Shown: positions 28,140-39,550 of the stretch, one piece after another
How positions within the stretch are numbered: position 1 is the first letter of the stretch
Layout of the letters: each line of letters opens with the position of its first letter
Source of the DNA: Phytohalomonas tamaricis
Lineage (GTDB): Bacteria > Pseudomonadota > Gammaproteobacteria > Pseudomonadales > Halomonadaceae
Length of the DNA: 64,000 nt
NCBI RefSeq assembly: GCF_003012345.1
Contig: NZ_PVRV01000020.1
Coordinates: 682,001 to 746,000 of the forward strand
Reading direction: 5' to 3'
The notes under the pieces: generated by a model
Databases searched by the model: none
What the model was told of the DNA's origin: nothing
What the model saw: only the letters and a program-made list of their open reading frames with translations
Made by a program: the position numbers and the translations under genes

Positions 28140-31100
28140 TCAGCCCACCCACTTGCGTGCGTTGCGGAAGATCCGCATCCAGGCACCGTCTTCGGTCCAG
28201 CCAGACGGACGCCACGAGTTGGTGGCGGCACGTGCGACGCGCTCGGGGTGAGGCATCAGAATAGTGACGCGCCCATCGCTTGTGGTCAGCCCGGTAATAC
28301 CGGCCGGCGAGCCGTTGGGATTGGCCGGATAACGCGTCGTGACCTGGCCATAATTATCAACGTAGCGCACCGCGACCAGACCGCTGCTCTGTACGCTGCG
28401 CAGATGGCCATCGTCGCGGAATTTCGCCAACCCTTCGCCATGAGCCACAGCAATTGGCACACGCGAGCCCTCCATTCCCGCCAGGAACAGAGATGGCGAC
28501 TTTTCGATCTGCACCATCGCCACCCTTGCCTCAAACTGCTCGGACTCGTTGCGCACGAAGGCCGGCCAGCTTTCAGCGCCGGGAATCAGCTCCTTGAGCT
28601 GCGACAGCATCTGGCAGCCGTTGCAGACGCCAAGCGAGAAGCTGTCGCCACGGGCGAAAAATGCCTCGAACTGCTCACGAGCGCGGGTATTGAATAGAAT
28701 CGACTTGGCCCAGCCACCACCGGCGCCGAGCACATCGCCATAGGAAAAGCCGCCGCAGGCTACCATGCCCTGAAACTCAGCGAGATCAACGCGACCAGCA
28801 ATAATGTCGCTCATGTGCACATCGATTGCCGCGAAACCGGCATGATCGAAATTCGCCGCCATTTCGAGCTGACCGTTGACGCCCTGCTCACGCAGGATGG
28901 CTACTTTCGGCCGCTCGCCTCGAGTGATATAGGGCGCGGCGATGTTGTCGTTGACATCAAAACTGGTGTCGGCAAACAGCCCCGGGTCGTTTGCGTCGAG
29001 CAGTGCATCGAATTCAGACTCGGCGCAGACGGGATTGTCACGCATCGCTTGCAGCCGATAACTGGTCTCGCTCCAGGTGCGGATCGCAGCGGTACGACTG
29101 GTTTCAAGCAGCGTCGTATTAAACAGTGTCACGCGCAGTTGATCGTCATCACGCGGACGAGCGACGACCCCACAGGCATGATCGAACCCCGCATTGGCGA
29201 GCTGTGCCAGCACGAACTCGGTGTCATCACGCTTGACCTGGATGACCCCACCGAGCTCCTCGGCGAACAGTGCATCTACCGCCGTGCTGGGCTCATCGGC
29301 CAACCAGTCGAGGGTAATGTCGAGACCCACATGACCGGCAAACGCCATTTCAGCAAGCGTGACCAGCAGGCCGCCGTCGCTGCGATCGTGATAGGCGAGT
29401 AACTTGTCGTCGCCATTGAGCCCCTGAATAACCGCAAAGAATGCTTTGAGGTCCTCGGGATCATCGAGGTCAGGCGTGTCGTTGCCGACCTGACCGTAGA
29501 CTTGTGCCAGCGCCGAGGCGCCGAGGCGGTTCTTGCCACGCCCCAGATCGATCAGGATCAGGTCGGTCTCGCCCTGATCGGTCTTGAGCTGTGGCGTCAG
29601 CGTCTTCAAGACATCGCTCACCGGCGCGAAGCTGGACACGATCAGCGATAGCGGTGCGATCACTGCTTTATCGTGGTCACTATCACGCCACGCAGTGCGC
29701 ATCGACATCGAGTCCTTGCCGACCGGAATGGTCAGGCCGAGCTGCGGGCACAGCTCCATGCCCACCGCGTACACCGCCTCATACAACGCCTGATTTTCGC
29801 CGGGGTGGTCAGCGGCGCTCATCCAGTTGGCAGACAGCTTGATATCCGCCAGCTTGGCGATCGGCGCGGCAGCAATATTGGTAATCGTTTCGGCAACGGC
29901 CATACGCGCCGAGGCCGCGGCAGAGATCAGCGCTGCCGGGGTGCGCTCGCCCATTGCCATCGCCTCGCCCTTGTGGGTGTCATAAGACGAGGTGGTTACC
30001 GCACAGTCAGCCACCGGCACCTGCCACGGCCCAACCATCTGATCACGCGCCACCTGGCCGGTAATCGAGCGGTCACCGATCGTGATCAGGAAACTCTTCG
30101 AGGCGACAGCGGGTAGCGTAAGTACGCGTTTGAAGGCTTCAACAAGATCGAGGTTTTCAAGCCTCACGCCCGGTAACTCGACGCTCTGACGGGTAAATTC
30201 ACGATTCATCTTTGGCGGCTTGCCAAACAGCACGCTCATCGGTAGATCGACAGGGAAGGTATCGAAATGACCGTCATGCACGCTTAAATGATGCGCTTCA
30301 GCCGCTTCACCGACTACGGCAAACGGGCAGCGTTCACGGGCACATAGCGCTTCGAACACCTCAAGCTGCTCGGCCGGTACCGCCAGCACGTAGCGCTCTT
30401 GAGCTTCGTTACACCAGATTTCTAGCGGGCTCATGCCTGGTTCGGCGTTGGGCACGGCGCGCAGCTCGAAGACGCCACCACGCTCGCCATCCTTGACCAG
30501 CTCCGGCAGCGCGTTGGACAACCCACCCGCACCGACGTCATGAATAAAGCAGATCGGATTGTCGTCGCCCAGCGCCCAGCAGCGGTCGATCACCTCCTGG
30601 GCGCGCCGCTCCATTTCGGCATTGCCACGCTGCACGGAAGCAAAATCGAGATCCTCGCTGCCTTGTCCTGAAGAAATCGATGAGGCTGCACCGCCGCCGA
30701 GGCCAATCAGCATCGCAGGGCCGCCCATCACGATCAGCTTGGCACCGACCGGAATCTCTCCTTTCTCGACATGCTGTTCACGAATGTTGCCGTAGCCGCC
30801 AGCAAGCATGATTGGCTTGTGATAGCCGCGACGCTCGACCCCGTCTATACCGACCGCATCGTGCTCGTAGGTACGGAAGTAGCCGGCCAGATTGGGACGG
30901 CCGAACTCATTGTTGAACTCCGCACCGCCGATGGGCGCTTCGATCATGATATCGAGCGCGCTCTTGATCCGTTCCGGCTTGCCGTAGTCGTACGCTTCCC
31001 ACGGCTGTACAAATTCAGGGATACGCAGATTGGAAACCGTGAAGCCGGTCAGTCCCGCCTTGGGTTTACTGCCCACTCCGGTCGCACCTTCATCGCGGAT

Positions 31101-32039
31101 CTCGCCGCCCGCACCGGTAGCCGCGCCCGGATGAGGGGCAATGGCAGTCGGATGATTGTGCGTCTCGACCTTCATCAGGATGTGAATAGGCTCCTGATGG
31201 TAGCCATAGCAGTGATCGGTTGGCGCCGGAAAGAAACGCCCCGCCTCGTGACCGCGGATAACCGCCGAGTTATCGCTATAGGCAGAGAGAACATCCTGAG
31301 ATGAACATTCGTAAGTGTTCTTGATCATCTTGAATAGCGAGCGCGGCTGCGGCTCATCATCGATGGTCCAATCGGCGTTAAAAATCTTGTGACGGCAGTG
31401 CTCGGAGTTGGCCTGCGCGAACATCATCAATTCGACATCAGAAGGATTGCGCTCAAGCCCTTTGAACGCCTCGACCAGATAGTCGATCTCGTCATTGGCC
31501 AGTGCCAGACCAAGCTCGCTATTGGCCCGCTCCAACGCATCACGCCCCCCTTCCAGAATATCGACGTGACCGAGCGGTGCCGGCGCATGGCGGTCAAACA
31601 GCTTGGCCGCATCGCTTGTATCGAACAGCACGGTCTGGGTCATGCGGTCAAAAAGGTGCGTCTTGATGGCCTCGACCTGTTCACGGGTAGGCATCCCTCG
31701 GGTCACGACGCGATAAGCCGTACCTCGCTCGATGCGCCTGATCTTGTCTAGCCCGCAGTTGCGCGCAATGTCGGTGGCCTTCGATGACCAGGGTGACAGC
31801 GTGCCCAGACGCGGAACGACCAGATACAGTGCGCCATCGCCAGATGATGGAGCGTTATCAATATCCAGCAAACGCGCGAGCCTGTCCCGTTCGATATCGT
31901 TAAGCTCACCATTGATGTCGATAAAGTAGATATGCCGGGCACTGATGGCCTCTATCTCAGGCGCTGCTGCACGCAGGGCCGAGAGAAGTTTGGCGTGACG
32001 GAAGGAAGAAAGGGCATTCGCACCTTGCAGTTCGAGCAT
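28140..32039 (-). CDS. purL: Phosphoribosylformylglycinamidine synthase PurL (large, single-chain)
   Basis: PurL makes FGAM from FGAR, glutamine and ATP in purine biosynthesis. This is the large (1299-residue) single-chain type with an N-terminal PurS-like domain, two AIRS-like ATP domains (e.g. [13 protein letters not shown] and [16 protein letters not shown]) and a C-terminal class I glutaminase with nucleophile in [13 protein letters not shown] and the HPE-type [13 protein letters not shown] two codons upstream is in frame, but the ATG at 32039 matches the conserved start MLELQG. It is monocistronic and divergent from mltF, a pairing also known in enterobacteria. Confidence 0.98.
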   Translation of the reverse strand: MLELQGANALSSFRHAKLLSALRAAAPEIEAISARHIYFIDINGELNDIERDRLARLLDIDNAPSSGDGALYLVVPRLGTLSPWSSKATDIARNCGLDKIRRIERGTAYRVVTRGMPTREQVEAIKTHLFDRMTQTVLFDTSDAAKLFDRHAPAPLGHVDILEGGRDALERANSELGLALANDEIDYLVEAFKGLERNPSDVELMMFAQANSEHCRHKIFNADWTIDDEPQPRSLFKMIKNTYECSSQDVLSAYSDNSAVIRGHEAGRFFPAPTDHCYGYHQEPIHILMKVETHNHPTAIAPHPGAATGAGGEIRDEGATGVGSKPKAGLTGFTVSNLRIPEFVQPWEAYDYGKPERIKSALDIMIEAPIGGAEFNNEFGRPNLAGYFRTYEHDAVGIDGVERRGYHKPIMLAGGYGNIREQHVEKGEIPVGAKLIVMGGPAMLIGLGGGAASSISSGQGSEDLDFASVQRGNAEMERRAQEVIDRCWALGDDNPICFIHDVGAGGLSNALPELVKDGERGGVFELRAVPNAEPGMSPLEIWCNEAQERYVLAVPAEQLEVFEALCARERCPFAVVGEAAEAHHLSVHDGHFDTFPVDLPMSVLFGKPPKMNREFTRQSVELPGVRLENLDLVEAFKRVLTLPAVASKSFLITIGDRSITGQVARDQMVGPWQVPVADCAVTTSSYDTHKGEAMAMGERTPAALISAAASARMAVAETITNIAAAPIAKLADIKLSANWMSAADHPGENQALYEAVYAVGMELCPQLGLTIPVGKDSMSMRTAWRDSDHDKAVIAPLSLIVSSFAPVSDVLKTLTPQLKTDQGETDLILIDLGRGKNRLGASALAQVYGQVGNDTPDLDDPEDLKAFFAVIQGLNGDDKLLAYHDRSDGGLLVTLAEMAFAGHVGLDITLDWLADEPSTAVDALFAEELGGVIQVKRDDTEFVLAQLANAGFDHACGVVARPRDDDQLRVTLFNTTLLETSRTAAIRTWSETSYRLQAMRDNPVCAESEFDALLDANDPGLFADTSFDVNDNIAAPYITRGERPKVAILREQGVNGQLEMAANFDHAGFAAIDVHMSDIIAGRVDLAEFQGMVACGGFSYGDVLGAGGGWAKSILFNTRAREQFEAFFARGDSFSLGVCNGCQMLSQLKELIPGAESWPAFVRNESEQFEARVAMVQIEKSPSLFLAGMEGSRVPIAVAHGEGLAKFRDDGHLRSVQSSGLVAVRYVDNYGQVTTRYPANPNGSPAGITGLTTSDGRVTILMPHPERVARAATNSWRPSGWTEDGAWMRIFRNARKWVG

Positions 32040-32259
32040 GACCAAGGAAGCCTCTGCAGCTGCATAAATAGGAGGGGTCGTGTCAAAGACGTGGCGAGCA
32101 ATGCGCCCGTGGCGACCGAGAAGCGTCCTATGATACTGGAAAGCATGGCTGTGACGAAATCAGTGTGTCATCGACAGATGACATTAACGGCACAGTGCTG
32201 ACTGGCAGCAAAGCGTCGGACACGGTATCGTGTGACTTTATGTTAACCGACACGATTTC

Positions 32260-33717
32260 ATGCTCAACACTTTGACCGGCCGGCTACGCTGGTTGCTGGC
32301 GTTGTTGTTGGGTACGATTGCCCTGCTGCTGCCCAATCTCGCCCTGCTGCCCCACACCAGCTCGCTTGACGCCGTCAAGGCACGCGACTTTCTTCAGGTC
32401 TTCACGCGTAATACGCCAACGACCTTTTACGAAGGTCGTCAGGGCCCCACGGGCTTCGAATATGAACTGTCAAGACGCTTCGCCGATTACTTGGGCGTCA
32501 GCCTGGCGGTTGATCATAACCATAATATCGCCAGCGTGCTCGACGGGGTGCGCACCGGTCAGGCCGACCTTGGGGCTGCCGGCCTGGCGCTTGATCCTTC
32601 TGCCTTTGGCGTTCGCTTCAGCCGGCCGATCATGACCATGCAACCGCTGGTCGTTTACCGCCGTGGGCAGCCACCGATAACGTCACTCGACGATTTGCTT
32701 GATCGCAATATAGGCGTCATTGCCAATTCAGGCGCTGATCTTGCACTGCGCGATGCTCAGCGTGATCATCCCGGGCTTAGCTGGAAACAAACCAGCGACC
32801 TTGAGGCGACCGATCTGTTACGCCTGGTCAACAACGGCACGCTCGATGCCGCTGTTATCTATGCTCATCAGTTCAGACTGAATCGTCTCTTTTTCCCGGG
32901 CGTTGAGAATGGTTTCACCTTGGGTAATACGCTGACCCTCGCCTGGGCATTCCCAGATAACGGCGATTTTGCCCTGCTTGATGAAGCCAACGCCTTTATC
33001 GACACATTAAGAGCCAACGGCACGCTTACCGCGCTGATCGAGCAGTACTTTGGCCATGATGATTATCTCGAATACGTTGGTGCTCGCCATTTCATTCGCC
33101 AGGCTCGTCAGCGTCTGCCGGACTATATCGATACTTTCAAGGCGGCGGCAGCGGAGTCGGGCTTTGACTGGAAGCTGCTCGCCGCTGTCGGTTACCAGGA
33201 ATCGCACTGGGATCCCGACGCCGTCTCACCGACGGGCGTGCGCGGCCTGATGATGCTGACCACGCCAACCGCCAATCACATGGGCGTGGATGACCGTACC
33301 GATGCTGAGCAGAGCATCAATGGCGGCGCGCGCTACCTGGCCAGCGTCAAGTCACGCCTGCCGGAGAGCATTCCTGAACCCGATCGTACCTGGGTGGCGC
33401 TGGCAGCGTATAATATAGGCTTGGGGCATCTGTTTGATGCCCGGCATGTCGTTAAGCTGCGTGGGGGTAATCCTGATCGCTGGCAGGACATCCGCACGGC
33501 CTTGCCACTGTTACAGGAAAGAAAATGGTACCGACAGGTGCGCCACGGGTTCGTACAAGGCAATATTGCTGTATTTTATGTGCGCAACATACGCCGCTAT
33601 TACGAAATCCTTAACTACATCTATCGCAGCCAGCAGCAGTTTTATCCGTTGAATGAGTTATCCCGCGACCCAGAATCAACGGATGATGCGTTCGATACCG
33701 TTCCGCCTGTACTTTGA
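32260..33717 (+). CDS. mltF: Membrane-bound lytic murein transglycosylase F
   Basis: MltF cleaves peptidoglycan glycan strands to form 1,6-anhydro products. A signal-anchor segment (WLLALLLGTIALLLPNL, about residues 11-28) is followed by an SBP-type solute-binding domain (about 45-265), and an SLT domain with catalytic glutamate in AVGYQESHWDP (near residue 314). GLMMLTTP and VALAAYNIGLGH are typical. The anhydro-muropeptides are recycled through AmpD, which is also in this window. The gene is followed after 28 bases by a membrane diguanylate cyclase, so the two may share a transcript. Confidence 0.95.
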   Translation: MLNTLTGRLRWLLALLLGTIALLLPNLALLPHTSSLDAVKARDFLQVFTRNTPTTFYEGRQGPTGFEYELSRRFADYLGVSLAVDHNHNIASVLDGVRTGQADLGAAGLALDPSAFGVRFSRPIMTMQPLVVYRRGQPPITSLDDLLDRNIGVIANSGADLALRDAQRDHPGLSWKQTSDLEATDLLRLVNNGTLDAAVIYAHQFRLNRLFFPGVENGFTLGNTLTLAWAFPDNGDFALLDEANAFIDTLRANGTLTALIEQYFGHDDYLEYVGARHFIRQARQRLPDYIDTFKAAAAESGFDWKLLAAVGYQESHWDPDAVSPTGVRGLMMLTTPTANHMGVDDRTDAEQSINGGARYLASVKSRLPESIPEPDRTWVALAAYNIGLGHLFDARHVVKLRGGNPDRWQDIRTALPLLQERKWYRQVRHGFVQGNIAVFYVRNIRRYYEILNYIYRSQQQFYPLNELSRDPESTDDAFDTVPPVL

Positions 33718-33745
33718 TCCGCAAGGGTCGAGCCGCAAGGATTAA

Positions 33746-35692
33746 ATGACGCCAATGGCGTGTATCGCTGTCCTGTTGACCCTTTTATCACTGCTCCTGT
33801 CGCTCCTGTCCGGCTGGCTGACCATCACGACGCATGATCAGTGGTGGTTCGGTTTCTTTCTCATCGCCGTGGCATTGCTTCAGCTCACCCGATGCTTACC
33901 GACCACAAGACTGCATTGCATGGCGGGTACGGTTATCGTCGTGCTGATTCTGGCCTTGCTGGCGACTTACGTGGTGCCTCGTAGCTGGATTAGCCTTGAA
34001 GACTGGCAGCGCATCTTCACCGATGCCTCCTATACCCAGCCCTTCTATCTGCTGCGCCCGCCGATTCTCGCGCTAATGGCGTTATGTATGGCAACGTTCA
34101 GTACCCTGCTGCCCATACATCATCGCCATGCTCGGCTGATTCTCGTGCTGATGGGTGCCGTGCTGGCGTTGCTGTATCTTTCAACCGGCTCGTCCAGCGC
34201 AAATGAGTTACAACCTACCACACCGGCAGGCTTTAACGTCGCGTTGATGCTGTTGATCCTTGCCCAGGCCTGCGTCCTGCCAGGCGAGCTCTGGCAGCTT
34301 CGCAAACTTCTACTCGCACCCATTGTGATCAGCATGGTCGTTCTCAGCGGAACGCTGTTTGCTTGGCATTACCAGAATCAACAGAACCTACATGACATGG
34401 ACACGTTCACGCATACACTCAGCGACAACGTAACCGAGCGGCTCGGCCAGACGCTTCATGCCCAGCAACAAGCAATGTGGCGCTTTGCAAGCTTCTGGGG
34501 ACTTTTCAATCGGGCCCCGAGCCATACCGAATGGGCACGTCAGGCACAGGAGATCGTTAATGATTTCAATTATATTAAACGTATCGTGTACATTGCTCCA
34601 GATGGCCGGGCGGCACGCACCTACCCCAGCGAAAACAATACGCGATTGATTGGCCATAACCTTTATGACCTCGTCGATAACGAGCCGTTGCGTCAGGCGC
34701 TTGTCTATGGTGAAAGTAGTGCTACTCAGACAACGGATCTGCCCGAGGGTGGACGTGGAATCATCTATTACATGCCGGTAACGGGCCTAAATTCTGGAAG
34801 AATCCCCGGCGCGATAGCTTATTTCGTTGAGCCGACGGCTCTATTCGAAACTCAGCGTGGATATATTGCTAAAGAGCAGATAGGGCTGACAGCAAGTGAG
34901 CATAGCAACACGTTTTTCCGCATCAGGCCAACACAGCATCTCAGCCAGGGAAAGTACTGCAACCTGCTCGCGGTCGGCGATGATGCATTGACCGTCTGTA
35001 TACGGCCAGCCCTGTCCCGCCTTTACGAGCAGCGCTCCTTTTTGCCCGATGTTACGCTCGTACTTGGGCTCGTCCTCACCTATCTGTTCTATAGCATGAT
35101 GTATTTCTTTCTGCGTCTACGGCATGAACATGTGCAGTTGCAACATGCCAATCGCAACCTCTCTGACGAGATCAACAAACGTATCGCTTTGCAGCGGGAG
35201 GTGGAATGGCTCGCACGTCATGACGAGTTGACCAAGCTGCCCAATCGCCGTTATTTCATGGAGCGTGTGCAGGCCTATCATGACGAGCTGCCGCTTACGG
35301 TCATGATTATTGATCTCGACTATTTCAAGTCGATTAATGATCGCTTAGGCCATCAGGAAGGTGATCGCTATCTCAAGGAGGTCGCCAGTGCCGCACGGGT
35401 ACCGATCGAAGACCATCCGGGTATTCTCGCCCGCTATGGCGGAGAGGAATTCATCGCATGCCTGCCCCACTGTTCATTGACGCAGGCCAAGATACTGGCG
35501 GAACAGATCCGGCGCGATATTATCGCCCTTGACCTGTTCCAGCCGGAAACGGGTGACACCGTTACCGTCAGCATCGGCATCGCTACCACCCATGAGCTTC
35601 GCCATGATCTGGCGACGCTGGTACTCGAAGCCGATCAGGCGCTTTATAGCGCTAAGCGCAGCGGACGCAACCGCGTCGAATATAGTGTGTAA
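33746..35692 (+). CDS. Membrane diguanylate cyclase with extracytoplasmic sensor (GGEEF)
   Basis: A 648-residue sensor. Several hydrophobic segments fill residues 1-210; a soluble extracytoplasmic region (about 215-440, CHASE-like from its position, starting MDTFTHTLSDNVTERLGQTL) is followed by one membrane helix near 440-460 and a GGDEF domain with RYGGEEF (565-569). The classic RxxD inhibitory site five residues before GGDEF reads D-H-P-G instead, so product feedback by c-di-GMP is probably lacking. The intact GGEEF predicts cyclase activity. It lies 28 bases after mltF. Confidence 0.9.
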   Translation: MTPMACIAVLLTLLSLLLSLLSGWLTITTHDQWWFGFFLIAVALLQLTRCLPTTRLHCMAGTVIVVLILALLATYVVPRSWISLEDWQRIFTDASYTQPFYLLRPPILALMALCMATFSTLLPIHHRHARLILVLMGAVLALLYLSTGSSSANELQPTTPAGFNVALMLLILAQACVLPGELWQLRKLLLAPIVISMVVLSGTLFAWHYQNQQNLHDMDTFTHTLSDNVTERLGQTLHAQQQAMWRFASFWGLFNRAPSHTEWARQAQEIVNDFNYIKRIVYIAPDGRAARTYPSENNTRLIGHNLYDLVDNEPLRQALVYGESSATQTTDLPEGGRGIIYYMPVTGLNSGRIPGAIAYFVEPTALFETQRGYIAKEQIGLTASEHSNTFFRIRPTQHLSQGKYCNLLAVGDDALTVCIRPALSRLYEQRSFLPDVTLVLGLVLTYLFYSMMYFFLRLRHEHVQLQHANRNLSDEINKRIALQREVEWLARHDELTKLPNRRYFMERVQAYHDELPLTVMIIDLDYFKSINDRLGHQEGDRYLKEVASAARVPIEDHPGILARYGGEEFIACLPHCSLTQAKILAEQIRRDIIALDLFQPETGDTVTVSIGIATTHELRHDLATLVLEADQALYSAKRSGRNRVEYSV

Positions 35693-35706
35693 TGCCCCTC
35701 GTTACG

Positions 35707-36189
35707 CTAGACAGCGTGCTGTTCCAGACGGGCATCCGTCTGCGCGTCCCGTGCCAACGACATGCGACTCATCATCGCAAAAAAGACATCACCCGCCAGA
35801 CGCATGGCTTCATCGTTGTCGATCGATATGGGGAGTACATCGGCTCCAGCAGCCAGCATCGCACGGGTGGGAGAGATAATCGTAAAGGCACTCTCGGCAT
35901 CAGGTTCGATCACGGGACTTGCCATGGTAACCAACGCCACCGGAATGGAGACAACGACGCCGAAATGAGCCAGTAGCTTCTTTTTTATTTCAGGCCACTC
36001 TTGCTTAGGGATAGCGGCCGCCTCGCCATAGACGGCGTCACCCTCTTCTCCTGCTACCCCATGACACACCTTGACCCTGCCATCTTCGAAAATGACGCTT
36101 TTCTCGCTGCCGTGTTCCATGATGCTGGCAACATACAGAAGTGACTTGTCGGTCAGACTATTGGTCCATACCTGAATCATGTTACTCAT
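35707..36189 (-). CDS. Unrecognised 160-residue protein
   Basis: A soluble 160-residue acidic protein. I do not recognise its family. GAGGTGG about eight bases before the ATG at 36189 and a clear stop support it as a real gene. It begins MSNMIQVWTNSLTDKSLLY and contains an alternating hydrophobic run (VVVSIPVALVTMASPV) and a GADVLPISI segment. No signal peptide, no cysteine pair. It converges on the diguanylate cyclase with only a 14-base gap and is separated from tadA by 208 bases. Confidence 0.65.
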   Translation of the reverse strand: MSNMIQVWTNSLTDKSLLYVASIMEHGSEKSVIFEDGRVKVCHGVAGEEGDAVYGEAAAIPKQEWPEIKKKLLAHFGVVVSIPVALVTMASPVIEPDAESAFTIISPTRAMLAAGADVLPISIDNDEAMRLAGDVFFAMMSRMSLARDAQTDARLEQHAV

Positions 36190-36397
36190 GGCGAATTCCA
36201 CCTCTTTTCTTGCCGCGTACCGTACTCGATCCTACCAACGCATTGTTACAATACATTACGATGGCTTACCTAATATCGCTCGCAGCACCGTATCCTTTAA
36301 TCCAATACGCGGCAAAAGAGGCTGACTCGACTATTGGATAAGGTTGATAAAAGCCATCTGCTTCGCCAGATCACCGAACTATAATTAATAGGCAAGG

Positions 36398-36883
<486 letters not shown>

Positions 36884-36916
36884 CTACGGTTACGCTCCCG
36901 TAAAAAACACATGGTA

Positions 36917-36946
36917 TAAAAAAACCGGCGCCCTGAGGCACCGGTT
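36917..36946 (-). terminator. Terminator after the alcohol dehydrogenase gene
   Basis: A 10-bp stem (AACCGGCGCC / GGCACCGGTT, one G-T pair) with loop CTGA, followed on the minus strand by a run of eight T. It lies 28 bases after the adh stop. Confidence 0.88.
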
Positions 36947-36973
36947 CTTCACACCATCACGCGTGATCAATGC

Positions 36974-38038
36974 TTATGCCGCATCTTCCTTGAGCGTAGC
37001 CATATCGATCACAAAACGATATTTCACATCGCCCTTGATCATGCGCTCATAAGCGGTATTGATGTCACGAATGTCGATCATTTCAACATCACAGGTGATG
37101 TTATGCTTCGCGCAGAAATCGAGTACTTCCTGCGTCTCAGGCATACCACCGATCAATGAACCGGCCAGTACACGGCGCTTGAAGATCAAAGCCCCTCCAC
37201 TGACAGCAGGATCGATCGGCTCCAGCAGGCCTACCAGAATATGCACGCCATCATACTTGAGCGCGGTCAGGTATGGATTGATGTCGTGCTGGACCGGTAC
37301 GGTATCGAGCATGAAATCAAAGTTGCCCTCGACCGATGCCATCTGCGCTTCGTCGGTGGAAATGATGACGTGATCGGCACCCTGCCGCTTCGCCTCTTCG
37401 ACTTTGCTTTCGGAACGGGTAAACAGCGTGACTTCAGCACCAAACGCCTTGGCCAGCTTGACGCCCATGTGACCCAGACCACCCATGCCGATCACACCAA
37501 CCTTGTGGCCTGGCTTCACGCCATAATGCTTAAGCGGTGAATAAGTTGTGATACCCGCGCACAGCAACGGCGCCGCTGATTTGAGATCGATGCCTTCTGG
37601 CATGCGCACCACAAAGCGCTCACTGACCACGATGGCGTCGGAGTAGCCGCCTTGAGTCAAGGTGCCATCGTGACGATCGGGGCTGCCATAGGTCATGGTA
37701 AAGCCTTCAAGGCAGTACTGTTCAAGGCCATCATTGCAGGCAGCGCAGTGACGGCAGGAATCGACCATGCATCCGACACCAACAATATCACCCACCTTGT
37801 GCTGGGAGACGTCAGAGCCTACGGCAGTAACGCGCCCGACGATCTCATGACCGGGCACTACCGGATAAGTGGTCATCCCCCAGTCATCGCGAGCGAAGTG
37901 AAGATCGCTATGGCAGACGCCGCAATAGAGGATATCGATAGATACGTCATCGGGGCGTGAATCGCGACGCTCGAAACTGAAAGAAGAGAGCGGCTTGTCA
38001 GCCGAATGCGCGGCATATCCCTTTGCAACTGTTGGCAT
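36974..38038 (-). CDS. yahK: Zinc alcohol dehydrogenase, YahK-type aldehyde reductase
   Basis: A 354-residue NAD(P)H-dependent zinc ADH of the cinnamyl-ADH class. The catalytic zinc ligands are in YCGVCHSDLHF and VPGHEIVG; the structural zinc cysteines are in CRHCAACNDGLEQYC; the nucleotide-binding motif is VIGMGGLGHMGVKLA. YahK-like enzymes reduce a wide range of aldehydes, often as detoxification. GGAGATTTC before the ATG supports the start. It is divergent from an AraC regulator, a common arrangement that suggests the regulator controls it in response to aldehydes or similar electrophiles. Confidence 0.92.
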   Translation of the reverse strand: MPTVAKGYAAHSADKPLSSFSFERRDSRPDDVSIDILYCGVCHSDLHFARDDWGMTTYPVVPGHEIVGRVTAVGSDVSQHKVGDIVGVGCMVDSCRHCAACNDGLEQYCLEGFTMTYGSPDRHDGTLTQGGYSDAIVVSERFVVRMPEGIDLKSAAPLLCAGITTYSPLKHYGVKPGHKVGVIGMGGLGHMGVKLAKAFGAEVTLFTRSESKVEEAKRQGADHVIISTDEAQMASVEGNFDFMLDTVPVQHDINPYLTALKYDGVHILVGLLEPIDPAVSGGALIFKRRVLAGSLIGGMPETQEVLDFCAKHNITCDVEMIDIRDINTAYERMIKGDVKYRFVIDMATLKEDAA

Positions 38039-38240
38039 GAAATCTCCTGATCAACAATGATTACCAGCGCTCATGCAAAGCACTGTACGACTAACAGTGT
38101 GTGTCATTGATGCCCAAGTCGCCATACTCATTCCTGCCCAATACTTGCCCAATCCTCCTAGACAAGCAGGAAAACCACGCTACAAACGCAATATTTCATG
38201 CATAATAATCAGTATTCCCAACCACCCTACCAAGGACGTA

Positions 38241-39155
38241 ATGACGCCACCAACCATCGCCCATAATGCCGATATTCAGGCGATCAATCGTCGCATGGCC
38301 GAGCTGATCGCACCGCTGGTCGAGCACGATGGCTTCACATCGTCGTCCCTTGGGGGATTACAGCTGATTGCTTCCCAATGCAGTCAACCGCGCACCCCAC
38401 TGGTCTATGAACCGAGCCTGGTCATCATCGCCCAGGGGGAGAAAGTCGGCTATTTAGGAGATCGTACCATTCACTACGGTGCGGGCACCTATCTGGTCCA
38501 GGCCATGCCGCTACCCTTCGAGTGCGAAACGTATGCCGAAGCCGGCACGCCACTGCTTGGGCTATCCATTCACATCGATCTGGTCATGCTCGGTGAATTG
38601 ACCGAGCTGATGCCGGCACCGCTGCAAACGACGCCTCTGCCGATGGCAGCGGTCGCCATGGACACACGCATGGGTCACAGCGTCGTTCATTTATTGGAAT
38701 GCCTGCACGATTCCGTGATGCAAGAAGCGCTCGGCAAGGGACGGTTACGTGAAGTGCTGTTCGAAGCGCTTAGAGGCCCCCAGGGAACCTCGCTACAGCA
38801 ACTGCTGTTTCAGCAGGGACAATATGCGCGTATCGCTCGTGCATTACAGTCGCTGCATCACCATTATGCCGCAGCGCTGACCGTCGAGACGCTGGCACGT
38901 GAGGTCAACATGAGCCCCTCGGCGTTTCATCATCACTTCAAGCAAGTGACCTGCCTTTCACCACTGCAATACCAAAAGCGTATTCGACTGCTCAAGGCTC
39001 GTCTGATGATTACCAGTCAGCATCATAATGTTAGCGGCGCGGCCAACGCTGTTGGCTATCAGAGCGTTTCCCAGTTCAGTCGCGAGTACAAACGCTATTT
39101 CGGTATCAGCCCTGCAAATGAATCAAGGCGTGTTCCCGTACAAGCAGCGCGTTGA
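38241..39155 (+). CDS. AraC-family regulator, probable control of the neighbouring dehydrogenase
   Basis: A 304-residue AraC/XylS activator. The N-terminal half carries the AraC-type effector domain (EPSLVIIAQGEKVGYLGDR), and the C-terminal half has the two helix-turn-helix motifs: VETLAREVNMSPSAFHHHFK and SGAANAVGYQSVSQFSREYK. AAGGA six bases before the ATG at 38241 supports that start; an extended reading begins 168 bases earlier without a site. It is divergent from the YahK-type dehydrogenase, with 202 bases of shared regulatory space. Confidence 0.9.
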   Translation: MTPPTIAHNADIQAINRRMAELIAPLVEHDGFTSSSLGGLQLIASQCSQPRTPLVYEPSLVIIAQGEKVGYLGDRTIHYGAGTYLVQAMPLPFECETYAEAGTPLLGLSIHIDLVMLGELTELMPAPLQTTPLPMAAVAMDTRMGHSVVHLLECLHDSVMQEALGKGRLREVLFEALRGPQGTSLQQLLFQQGQYARIARALQSLHHHYAAALTVETLAREVNMSPSAFHHHFKQVTCLSPLQYQKRIRLLKARLMITSQHHNVSGAANAVGYQSVSQFSREYKRYFGISPANESRRVPVQAAR

Positions 39156-39211
39156 TACCGAAACGGCTCATCTACCGGTTACTTGCATGGCTACACCAAT
39201 CGGCTTACTGA

Positions 39212-39550
39212 CTATTTGGCAGAAGATGCAGGCGCTAACGTCTTAAGCTCCTTTTCCTTGCGTCGCATGAATGGCGCATTCAGAAAGGCGCCAAAGGGAA
39301 TGAATGCCACAATCACCATGCGTGCGATTTCGCCCTTGTGCCATGTTTCAGTCGAGACCGTCTTGAATACCATCCAGAGATAGAGCAGGAAGGCTACGCC
39401 ATGGATAGGGCCCATGATCGAGACAGCGGCGGGTAGATCCATCATGTGCTTGAGCGGGACCGCAATGAATAAAAGCACTACCAGCGTGGTGCCCTCCACC
39501 ATCGACACGATGCGTAATCGATTCATTTTGGCACTGATGGCACTGGACAT
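39212..39550 (-). CDS. DUF3817-family small membrane protein
   Basis: A 112-residue protein with three to four hydrophobic segments and the family-like stretch PLKHMMDLPAAVSIMGPIHGVAF. It fits DUF3817 (YdzA-like) by size, motif and topology. AAGGAGATGATC before the ATG at 39550 sets the start. It converges on the AraC gene. Function unknown. Confidence 0.78.
   Translation of the reverse strand: MSSAISAKMNRLRIVSMVEGTTLVVLLFIAVPLKHMMDLPAAVSIMGPIHGVAFLLYLWMVFKTVSTETWHKGEIARMVIVAFIPFGAFLNAPFMRRKEKELKTLAPASSAK

Noticed and set aside
32046-32259. ACACG-GTAT-CGTGT dyad between purL and mltF as a PurR site
   Set aside because: It does not fit the PurR consensus and lies close to mltF; the dyad is only five base pairs and could be chance.
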